From: Dyadobacter psychrophilus
GTDB lineage: Bacteria; Bacteroidota; Bacteroidia; Cytophagales; Spirosomataceae
Assembly (NCBI RefSeq): GCF_900167945.1
Contig: NZ_FUZA01000001.1
Span: 186,001-250,000, forward strand
Direction of reading: 5' to 3'
DNA length: 64,000 nucleotides
Made by a program: the position numbers and the translations under genes. Positions 55,028 through 62,554 of this stretch are shown piece after piece (position 1 is the first letter of the stretch; each line of letters opens with the position of its first letter). The notes below the pieces were generated by a model. It saw nothing but the letters and a program-made list of their open reading frames with translations. It was not told where the DNA came from and did no database searches.

Positions 55028-56377
55028 CTAAGGTTGAACGACATATGCTCTCATATTAGAACTATTGTATAAAATTCCTCCACCTGCAATGCCTGTGTAG
55101 GCAAACCAGGTGTTGTTCTCCGCAGTGTTTCCCCAACCCCAGTTCATTTGATAGTAAATCGCATGATTTTCGTAACAAAAACCGTTTTGATCGTTGAAAA
55201 TTGCGTACAGATCCTTGATGCCATCCATAACCCAAATATGCTGATTTGGTGCACAAGCAGTGCAATTCGAACCGAAGACTATGACCGGTCTGCTGGCTCG
55301 CAATTCTGAATTTATGATGCCGGAATTTGTAAAAAACTCTTTATCGAACGAGGTATATCCACGATTTGAAAAAAAATTATCAATGTGGCCGGGAATATTC
55401 CAAGTTTGACAGCCAGCTCCTGACAAAGGAATTCCTAACGCTGGGACAATCGTGTTATAAACAGCGTCCAAATCCTTCCCAACATCACGTAAGAGTTGTG
55501 CTAAATTTATGTGATTTGCGTTAACAGGTACACATAGTTCAGGTGCGGCCATTGGCATAGCAGTAAACATATTTGATGAGTATGCATGCCCGTTTGCAGT
55601 CACGGGTTTGTGATGATATCGTAAAACCTGGCTAACAGCAACTGGGCCACAACCAGTTGGCGCCTTACTGCATGAATAATCTCCTTTACAATTTATTACT
55701 GACAAACCTGCTGGACAAAATGCATTATACCCGGTGCCTTGTCGCCATCTGGATATGTTGTGCGTCAAATGCTGGATCGTCAGATTGGCTGGTATCGGGT
55801 GCGTTACGAACCACTCGCAGCTTTCTTCCGCAGTGTAAATTGGCTCGTCGGTTGTTCTTCCGCCGTCTGGCATTTGTTCGAGTTGTTTCCAATAGTTGAC
55901 GATATCAATATGCGCTTCTGATTGCCGCTGAGCTCCTTTGTAAGTCTCCTTTACGATATCAAACCACAGTTGAATGCCGGGATTGTCCGTTTTCTCATCG
56001 AACGCACCTTTATCGGAAAATGCCAATATTGGCTTCATCCTTCTGTCGGCAGACAGCAATGTAAATCCCTTGTCATCCTCATAGTCTAAAATGTAAAAGA
56101 CAATTGCTCCATCTTCGTTATAAAAGCTCCTGACATCTTTGATGATTTTCTCATCACCCTCTGATGTTCTGGCATTTTTGTTGAGCAATGTGAGCGCATC
56201 GCTGGTAATAAGGCTAACGGCCTCCCGCTGTGTTAGGAAAAATTGATTTTTGGTGACTTGTGATTTTTTAAATCGGGGGTCTGCAACTTCATGGTTCAAG
56301 CAGCCATTCAGAAACGCCAGAGTCATTAATCCTAGAAATGTGACGATCGACATTGCAATTTTTAAAAGCATAAGCAT
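55028..56377 (-). CDS. C10 (streptopain-like) cysteine peptidase, lipoprotein, copy 1
   Basis: 449 residues. A hydrophobic N-terminus ending in FLNGC (Cys26) suggests a lipoprotein. Residues ~45-150 form a Spi-type propeptide (GFTLLSADRRMKPILAFSD). The catalytic Cys is C243 in KAPTGCGPVAVSQVL, and the catalytic His is H380 in NQHIWVMDG, with MNWGWG near the end. A secreted protease that probably matures by removal of the propeptide. Earlier alternative starts at Met3 and Met9 are possible. It is part of a duplicated protease/lipoprotein set. Confidence 0.87.
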   Translation of the reverse strand: MLMLLKIAMSIVTFLGLMTLAFLNGCLNHEVADPRFKKSQVTKNQFFLTQREAVSLITSDALTLLNKNARTSEGDEKIIKDVRSFYNEDGAIVFYILDYEDDKGFTLLSADRRMKPILAFSDKGAFDEKTDNPGIQLWFDIVKETYKGAQRQSEAHIDIVNYWKQLEQMPDGGRTTDEPIYTAEESCEWFVTHPIPANLTIQHLTHNISRWRQGTGYNAFCPAGLSVINCKGDYSCSKAPTGCGPVAVSQVLRYHHKPVTANGHAYSSNMFTAMPMAAPELCVPVNANHINLAQLLRDVGKDLDAVYNTIVPALGIPLSGAGCQTWNIPGHIDNFFSNRGYTSFDKEFFTNSGIINSELRASRPVIVFGSNCTACAPNQHIWVMDGIKDLYAIFNDQNGFCYENHAIYYQMNWGWGNTAENNTWFAYTGIAGGGILYNSSNMRAYVVQP

Positions 56378-56423
56378 GTGTTTGGAACCCTTGTACTTTT
56401 TTGACCGCTTTTCCAGATATCAT

Positions 56424-56885
56424 TTAAAGCGGCATGACCTGTGTATAGAAAAACTTTACAGAATCGCGGGCTGTTCCTATTTCCGGCAGATAGTCGGACG
56501 CTTCCAAAATTGAAGGTTTCCCACTCTGCTTTGTGATCTTGAAGAATCGTTTTAATCCGCCTCTGTAAGACATTAAAACTGTTTTATTTTTTTTGTTGGA
56601 TATTGGAGCTGGATTTCTTGCCCAAATATATTTAGCAAACAAAGTATCATTTCGGTAGATACGTTCTACATCATCATCACCTTCATGCTGATCCACTCTT
56701 TTTTCCCTATATCCAATCTGAGCCCCTGTTAGAGTTCGTGTTGGCGTTACAATTTTCTCTAAAATCCAGGTTCCTCCAAGGTGGATAGCGAGCGGTCCTA
56801 CTGCAAAGAGATCATCCTTACGGTCACAGCTTCCAGTAAACGCAACAACAAAAACGATAACTACGAATTTCTCCAAATATTTCAT
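56424..56885 (-). CDS. Small putative lipoprotein paired with a C10 peptidase
   Basis: 153 residues with a lipobox (AFTGSC, Cys20). The mature part starts LGGTWILEKIVTPTRTL, a lipocalin-like GxWxL opening, followed by beta-rich sequence. It begins 41 nt after the C10 peptidase at 56927-58171 and lies upstream of the second peptidase. Its position and opening mirror those of the lipoprotein at 54493-55017, although their sequences differ strongly. Function unknown; inhibitor or immunity role is a hypothesis. Confidence 0.6.
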   Translation of the reverse strand: MKYLEKFVVIVFVVAFTGSCDRKDDLFAVGPLAIHLGGTWILEKIVTPTRTLTGAQIGYREKRVDQHEGDDDVERIYRNDTLFAKYIWARNPAPISNKKNKTVLMSYRGGLKRFFKITKQSGKPSILEASDYLPEIGTARDSVKFFYTQVMPL

Positions 56886-56926
56886 ATCGCAAATCCGGTT
56901 TAGATTAATATTTTAAACCACGGATA

Positions 56927-58171
56927 TTAAGGCCTGATACCAGTTATCACATGCAAATTCCCATTATAATCTTCCCCCTTAGGATTGTACTGACCGAAAG
57001 CATAGTCGCCATTCGCCTTTCCACCCCATCCCCAGTTCATCCTTAAATAAGTGTATGACCATTCTTTGCATGTCTTTGTTGCACAATCAAATTCGCTGTA
57101 TTCACTAAGTTGATAACCTTCGCACGCCCAAATATGATAATCATTGAAGCAGCTTAAACAGGTGGATCCCCAAAAGAGCAAAGGATGGTTCGTATTTAGC
57201 TCGCTCTCAATTAATGCGAGGTTATAAGCTTCATTCGCAGACCCACCACTCGAAAATCCGAAGCTTTTTAATCCGCTTTTTACATCAGCCGGCCAAGTGA
57301 ATGTATTGCATGAACCCATATAATTATAACTGGCTTTTGCCTTATCGCCCATGGTTTTCATGAGGGTACCTAAGCTATGTTCTCCCGCATTACTGGCAGC
57401 ACACTTGCCTTCTGAAACACGTGGACGGGAAAGGTTAGGGTGGTAATATTCTTCTAACTGTGCCATAGCAACAGGGCCGCAACCTGCCACACGTCTCCCG
57501 CAACCATCACAATCTCCGGCTGTGCTAAGCTTGGTCGTGGATAGCTGCGTCTGCCCCCAAATAGTCGATATCAACGGCCCCTTAATGGTCATTTTATTCT
57601 TACATTGAAACTGCCCGTATTGATACCATTCAATGCAATTCGAATCTTCGATCCTAAGTTTTCGAGAAAGGTATTTCTGCCCTTCTTTCCTGACGATCGG
57701 ATGTGGTTCGCCTCCTTTGTTTCTGGCTTCGCGCACCTTTGTTTTGGCCATGTCCAGCCAAAGTGACACGCCATTAGGGATATTATTGACGTCAATGTCG
57801 GATGATTCCGAAAAGGCCAGGATCGGCATTACACGAAGATCTGCCGATATGATTGCGAAGCCCTTCTCCTTCTTGAAAATGTAAAGTAATGGCGAACCAT
57901 CCGCAGAGTCCGTTATTGCAAGCTGATCGGTGATTTCATCCACACGGCTAAGCGTTGCGGCAGAAGAGTCTGCGTTAATGCGGGATGAGGCTTTCGCAGG
58001 GAAGGACGCCACTTCCCTGGCTTCATTAAGTGAGATTGTGAGCGGATCATGGATGGTTTCAGGTTCGGGATCAGAATTTTTTACCGGTTCATCCCTTTTG
58101 CATTGAACGAAAATCAACACGGCCATACAACAAAAGAAGAGCAGCCTAACTAATAACAAAACGTTTTTCAT
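56927..58171 (-). CDS. C10 (streptopain-like) cysteine peptidase, lipoprotein, copy 2
   Basis: 414 residues. Lipobox IFVQC (Cys24). Spi-type propeptide at ~45-150 (GFAIISADLRVMPILAFSE, closely matching copy 1). Catalytic C231 in RRVAGCGPVAMAQL and H346 in DYHIWACEGY, with MNWGWGG near the end. The mature domains of the two copies are divergent, with many extra cysteines here that could form disulfides. It is the first gene of the leftward block and is divergent from an XRE regulator across three phased repeats. Confidence 0.87.
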   Translation of the reverse strand: MKNVLLLVRLLFFCCMAVLIFVQCKRDEPVKNSDPEPETIHDPLTISLNEAREVASFPAKASSRINADSSAATLSRVDEITDQLAITDSADGSPLLYIFKKEKGFAIISADLRVMPILAFSESSDIDVNNIPNGVSLWLDMAKTKVREARNKGGEPHPIVRKEGQKYLSRKLRIEDSNCIEWYQYGQFQCKNKMTIKGPLISTIWGQTQLSTTKLSTAGDCDGCGRRVAGCGPVAMAQLEEYYHPNLSRPRVSEGKCAASNAGEHSLGTLMKTMGDKAKASYNYMGSCNTFTWPADVKSGLKSFGFSSGGSANEAYNLALIESELNTNHPLLFWGSTCLSCFNDYHIWACEGYQLSEYSEFDCATKTCKEWSYTYLRMNWGWGGKANGDYAFGQYNPKGEDYNGNLHVITGIRP

Positions 58172-58275
58172 AGCATTAGCATGTGTTTATCCCTCTCCCG
58201 CCTGCCGCACTAATTTGAACGGCTCTGAGAGGTAATGCAAAGATGCTTTGTAACGATACTTCAATCCAACAGGCT

Positions 58276-58327
58276 GTGCTTATAACCTAATAACCAGCGC
58301 TTATAAGTTTATAACCAGTGCTTATAA
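58276..58327. repeat. Three direct repeats at 21-bp spacing between divergent genes
   Basis: GTGCTTATAA (58276), GCGCTTATAA (58297) and GTGCTTATAA (58318) are spaced exactly 21 bp, two helical turns, and the first two are each followed by (T)TAATAACCA or TTATAACCA. They lie in the 245-nt gap between the C10-peptidase operon (left) and the XRE regulator (right). They look like binding sites for a regulator on one face of the helix. Confidence 0.7.
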
Positions 58328-58416
58328 TTAAATTTCTCGGCTTGGTTGAAATAGAAAAATTCTTGATTTTGCGCCTCAAATACCTTCCGGCTTACATATA
58401 CTTTCAACACACTATC

Positions 58417-58755
58417 ATGAATATCATTGCCAGTAACCTCCTCACGAAACGTGAAGAAAAACGACTTACCCAAGCTTATATGGCATTTTTGAGCGGAATG
58501 TCACAACCTAATTACTCCGATATTGAAAGGGGCAAGACCCGGCCGTCCATTGATCAGCTCAAAAGGTTTTCGGAAATCCTGGACGTCTCTGTGGACGAGC
58601 TGATTTCGGAAGTTAAAAAACAAAAAATCCCCCAGGGCCGCGAGTCGTTCAACGTTCCTAAGGGAAGACAATCTGCTCTGCTTAAAGCGATTGAAGAAAG
58701 AGATAAGTACATTAAACTGCTTGAAGGACAGCTGGCGGATTTGAAGAAAAAGTAG
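58417..58755 (+). CDS. XRE-family DNA-binding regulator
   Basis: 112 residues from the ATG at 58417 (the frame extends 99 nt upstream through the repeats, which is unlikely). Helix-turn-helix at ~1-65: LLTKREEKRLTQAYMAFLSG, then MSQPNYSDIERGKTRPSID and LKRFSEILDVSVDELIS. The C-terminal part (about 85-112) is a charged helix with coiled-coil character. It is divergent from the C10 block and adjacent to the phased repeats, so it may control that block or itself. Confidence 0.88.
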   Translation: MNIIASNLLTKREEKRLTQAYMAFLSGMSQPNYSDIERGKTRPSIDQLKRFSEILDVSVDELISEVKKQKIPQGRESFNVPKGRQSALLKAIEERDKYIKLLEGQLADLKKK

Positions 58756-58763
58756 AACCAGAA

Positions 58764-59516
58764 TTATCTGTGCATTCCCATTCCTTTCCACATTTTAGCA
58801 TCTTTTTTCGGAAAGAACACGAGGCCCAGCTGGACATAGATCTGGTTCAGTTTGAGGGAAGAAAGATCGCTTACTGTAACATCCTCTCCTTTCCACTTCC
58901 GTCGGCCAAGAACGGGCAAATGATAGGATGCTTTTCCGCTCAGATACACCTGATCATGCCATTTTGGTAACAAATTCATTTTATAATCCGCCCCGATGCC
59001 GGCGTGAAAGTTAATGTTGCCGGTGCGTAGTCTTACAGGTTGGTAGGATTGCGGATTTTGGGTGACCTGGCCAATGGTTGCGGTTTGGTTGCTTTTGATT
59101 TTGAGCTGATACAGCATCAGGTCGAAACCAATGGGAATCAGTACGTTCCAGCGACGGTTATTAACAATTTTCGGCCCGCCGTCCGTTCCTATGCCGATGC
59201 CGTTGAGATAAGCCTTTCTTGAATCCTTATCCGTTGTATAATTGGTGCTGTTCATAATAATGATCCTTCCCTCGGAAAACCAGCGTTCAGACTCCGTCCT
59301 TTTTGCGAGGACGATGGAACCCATGAAAGATGTGAATGGCTTAATTTGCAGTCTGTCAAGCTGCTGCCTCATTGTTTTATTGTTGGGAAGCAGTCCGAAC
59401 TCGGCGTAAATGGCCATACCGCTCTTGAACATACGCACGGTGCTGTCAGTTTGCGCACTTGCAAAACTGAAAATCGACATGGCTAAAATGGTGCTGAAAA
59501 GTAATTTGTTGATCAT
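58764..59516 (-). CDS. Secreted protein, probably outer-membrane beta-barrel
   Basis: 250 residues, signal peptide about 1-21 (ending SFASAQ). The remainder alternates strand-like segments (MAIYAEFGLLPNNKTMRQQL, NINFHAGIGADYKMNLL). No family is recognised with confidence. It is convergent with the XRE gene (8-nt gap) and read towards it, so it is separate from the C10 operon. Its divergent neighbour is nuoB. Confidence 0.6.
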   Translation of the reverse strand: MINKLLFSTILAMSIFSFASAQTDSTVRMFKSGMAIYAEFGLLPNNKTMRQQLDRLQIKPFTSFMGSIVLAKRTESERWFSEGRIIIMNSTNYTTDKDSRKAYLNGIGIGTDGGPKIVNNRRWNVLIPIGFDLMLYQLKIKSNQTATIGQVTQNPQSYQPVRLRTGNINFHAGIGADYKMNLLPKWHDQVYLSGKASYHLPVLGRRKWKGEDVTVSDLSSLKLNQIYVQLGLVFFPKKDAKMWKGMGMHR

Positions 59517-59578
59517 ACAGTTGTGTTGTTGAATTGCTCCCTGATCAAAGCAGGAAACAGTTTTTTACTAAATATGGT

Positions 59579-59586
59579 TACTTTTG
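59579..59586 (+). promoter_or_regulatory. Candidate -7 element of nuoBC
   Basis: TACTTTTG matches TAnnTTTG and lies 65 nt before nuoB. It supports a separate promoter for nuoBC after their separation from nuoA. Confidence 0.4.
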
Positions 59587-59651
59587 TATACATTGATATG
59601 GCTTAGCAAGCAATATCTGTACCACTGGATTTTTGGAAGGAAAATAACAGA

Positions 59652-60176
59652 ATGAGTGATAAAATAAAAACGGGAGACGGAGGCATTATACTTACAAATG
59701 CAGAGGATCTGATGAATTGGGCAAGATTGTCTTCCCTGTGGCCAATGGGCTTTGGGCTGGCTTGCTGTGCAATTGAAATGATGGCCGCATATGCTTCTAA
59801 TTATGATTTGGAGCGTTTCGGCATACTTCCCAGGCCCTCTCCGCGCCAGTCGGATGTGATGATCGTGGCAGGGACTGTGACATTCAAAATGGCGGACAGG
59901 ATCAGGAGATTGTATGAACAAATGCCAGAGCCGCGCTATGTGATCTCAATGGGCAGCTGCTCAAACTGTGGCGGACCGTATTGGGAACATGGCTATCATG
60001 TGGTTAAAGGTGTGGACCGGATCATACCGGTAGATGTATACGTTCCCGGCTGTCCACCGAGACCGGAGGCGTTAATCGGCGGTTTTATGAAATTGCAGGA
60101 AAAGATCAAAGGCGAACATCCGCTGGCTCCGGCACTTTTTCTGGAAATGGAAGCCAAGGAAACCGTCAGTGCTTAA
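59652..60176 (+). CDS. nuoB: NADH-quinone oxidoreductase subunit B
   Basis: 174 residues, holds the terminal iron-sulfur cluster N2 of complex I. The ligands are visible: [11 protein letters not shown] (tandem Cys), [13 protein letters not shown] and [11 protein letters not shown]. Length is normal. It is separated from nuoA by a leftward 5-kb block and is followed by nuoC after 19 nt. Confidence 0.96.
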   Translation: MSDKIKTGDGGIILTNAEDLMNWARLSSLWPMGFGLACCAIEMMAAYASNYDLERFGILPRPSPRQSDVMIVAGTVTFKMADRIRRLYEQMPEPRYVISMGSCSNCGGPYWEHGYHVVKGVDRIIPVDVYVPGCPPRPEALIGGFMKLQEKIKGEHPLAPALFLEMEAKETVSA

Positions 60177-60195
60177 TCTTAAATTTTCAAAAACA

Positions 60196-60738
60196 ATGAC
60201 CTTCCAGGAAATTTCGGAGCTGGTTAGCACTAACTTTTCAGACAAAATAATCGAGACGGATCTTAAAGGGCCGCAGCCAATTTTAATCGTTCCCGTTAAC
60301 GACATTGCTGAAATCTGTGGTTTTTTATATCGGGACAGCCGTTTGTATTTCGACTATCTGGGTTGTCTGACTGCAATTGATAACGGTGCGGCAGTGGGAA
60401 CAATGGAAGTAATTTATAATCTTACCTCCATTCCCTATGGTCACGATCTAATGATTAAAACAGTTTTCGCCAGAAACACGGAAGGTGCTGCATTGCCGAC
60501 TGTCCCTTCTGTTGCAAGCATCTGGCGAACAGCCGATTGGCATGAAAGAGAAGCTTACGATCTGGCGGGTATCCATTTTGAGGGCCATCCGGATTTGCGT
60601 CGGATTTTGTTGCCCGAAGATTGGGAAGGTCATCCGTTGAGAAAAGATTATAGTGTCCAGGATCGTTATCATGGCATTTATGTACGTTACGAGGATGGCG
60701 TTTCCGAGCAACTGCCTGCTAATGAAGACAGGGCTTAA
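60196..60738 (+). CDS. nuoC: NADH-quinone oxidoreductase subunit C
   Basis: 180 residues from the ATG at 60196; a GTG start at 60169 would overlap nuoB. The signature HEREAYDLAGIHFEGHPDLRR and the closing LRKDY are the classical 30-kDa subunit motif. Part of the hydrophilic arm. nuoD does not follow; the next gene is an unrelated secreted protein, so the rest of complex I must be elsewhere. Confidence 0.94.
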   Translation: MTFQEISELVSTNFSDKIIETDLKGPQPILIVPVNDIAEICGFLYRDSRLYFDYLGCLTAIDNGAAVGTMEVIYNLTSIPYGHDLMIKTVFARNTEGAALPTVPSVASIWRTADWHEREAYDLAGIHFEGHPDLRRILLPEDWEGHPLRKDYSVQDRYHGIYVRYEDGVSEQLPANEDRA

Positions 60739-60767
60739 TGTTTTAGTTATAATAAATTTATTAATGT

Positions 60768-62450
60768 ATGGTCACGCGCTTCCTCTGTCTGGCAATCGTT
60801 TTTTCAGGCTTCTTTACTTTTTCTTTTGCTTCCACTGATTCCCTGATCGTTAAAGGGCGCATATTAAATCTCAACGGCAGGCTTTACAGGCAGGCTCCCT
60901 CCATTACATTTTCAAGAAACAATATTTTACAACCCCAATCCGAGCTTAGCAAACAAACGCCTCTGGAGGCTGACGGAAGTTTCAGGGTCTCGCTTCCTAT
61001 CTTGTTTCCACAGGAAGAATTTTATCTCGATTATGGTGGAAAAGCATTTACAACTTTCCTGGGTTCACCGGGAACTGTTGAAATTACATTTGATGGAGAC
61101 TCCCTAGCAAAGGCTTCCAAGCTTTTTTATTTCTCGGGTGTGAATGCGGATGCTAACAATCAATATGCGCAATATCTGGCCGAAGAAAATAAGGCGCTGA
61201 GCTTGAACAGGACATTGGGCGCTGATTTTTTCAAAAACTTTTGGACAAACAGTGCTTCCGGAGCACGTGAAATGGCCCAGCAACGTGCGTTACTAAGACT
61301 TTCGGCTGCGAAGCAGGCAGCAAAAAATACGGTCCCCTCCCCTGCTTTATTGCAATGGGTAAAATCAATTGCGGACGACGAACAAATGCAGATTCTGTAT
61401 GAACATGCATTAAGCAATCAAACAGACGTCAGTAAAGTGTTGCTGGACAGCCTCAAACGACTTTCACAGCCCCCATTAACCGCACAACGTGTCATTTGGG
61501 CCAACCGCTTCGGGAACTACGCCGACCTGAAAGTGGAGGAACGCAAATATACAAGCCCAAGCAAAACTAACTCCTTGCCTGTTAGGCTTATGGCAACATT
61601 GATCCGCAACAACGCTGCTAGTCTGACGTCCGAAGAAAAGCAGCATTTGGATAACATCACCGCCAATGGTTTGGCCGAAAAAACGGAGCTGGATTTCCTG
61701 AATAAGCTTTTTGCAAAAAACGAAATGGTGCTCAATCTGCTATTTAATTATGAGCGGGAAAGCAGGATTTATTCAGATCTTTTTGATAGCACTGCAACTG
61801 AATTCCTTAAAATCCGCTATCTCGCAAAAAATCTTTTCAGATTTACCTACACACAACAACTGCTTCTGAATCAACACATTCAATCAAGAAGCGGATTGCC
61901 GGTTTTCCGTGAATCGCTGGACGAAATTGTGCGCCTTGAAGTGAAAGACAGCAGCGACATCCGCAAAATAGTTGAATATAAAAGCGTAAAAACGGATCCA
62001 ACGGAGGCGCTACCCGGCTATTTTCTGGCCGCTTCGAATGATCGCGGAACGAGCTGGTTTAATCGGGTTTTGGATCAATACAAAGGCAAGACGGTCTATT
62101 TAACGAAATGGAATCTGGACGATCCGAAAAGCCGGGAGGAATTAGACTACATTCCGACGTTGCAGGCAAGTGTTCCTGAGGATGTTGTGTTTCTTTTTGT
62201 GCATCTTCCCGGCGACGATTACTCCGCTTCGGAAGCGCTTTTGAGACAATACATTGTCCGTCACCGGCTTAAAGGAACACATTTGTTTATGAATGGCGAC
62301 CAGATGATGGACTTGCTCTTTCGCCTGAATCCTTTGGACACGGCCACTTTTTCGGTGATCAGGCCCAATGGTAAGTTTGCTGCTAAAAATGCATCTGCTC
62401 CGAGCGCGACAGAAAAGACGGCCAAGGCCATTCTGGATGCCGGCAATTAA
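60768..62450 (+). CDS. Secreted protein with degenerate thioredoxin-like C-terminal domain
   Basis: 560 residues, signal peptide about 1-21 (ending SFAS). The N-terminal ~120 residues look like a DUF4369-type beta domain (SLIVKGRILNLNGRLYRQAP). A helical middle follows. The C-terminal ~130 residues have a thioredoxin-like outline (YKGKTVYLTKWNLDDPKSRE ... VVFLFVHLPGDDY ... FSVIRPNGKFAAKNA) but no CxxC, so no redox activity is expected. It starts 29 nt after nuoC and may be transcribed with it. Function unknown. Confidence 0.65.
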   Translation: MVTRFLCLAIVFSGFFTFSFASTDSLIVKGRILNLNGRLYRQAPSITFSRNNILQPQSELSKQTPLEADGSFRVSLPILFPQEEFYLDYGGKAFTTFLGSPGTVEITFDGDSLAKASKLFYFSGVNADANNQYAQYLAEENKALSLNRTLGADFFKNFWTNSASGAREMAQQRALLRLSAAKQAAKNTVPSPALLQWVKSIADDEQMQILYEHALSNQTDVSKVLLDSLKRLSQPPLTAQRVIWANRFGNYADLKVEERKYTSPSKTNSLPVRLMATLIRNNAASLTSEEKQHLDNITANGLAEKTELDFLNKLFAKNEMVLNLLFNYERESRIYSDLFDSTATEFLKIRYLAKNLFRFTYTQQLLLNQHIQSRSGLPVFRESLDEIVRLEVKDSSDIRKIVEYKSVKTDPTEALPGYFLAASNDRGTSWFNRVLDQYKGKTVYLTKWNLDDPKSREELDYIPTLQASVPEDVVFLFVHLPGDDYSASEALLRQYIVRHRLKGTHLFMNGDQMMDLLFRLNPLDTATFSVIRPNGKFAAKNASAPSATEKTAKAILDAGN

Positions 62451-62554
62451 CATTTTCCCCTTCATTTAAATTTAAAAAATCGTTTACAGCATCTTATTAT
62501 ATCTATCATCCGTACGTTATCGTTAAGTCTGTTGGTTTGGAATTAAAAGTGCAC

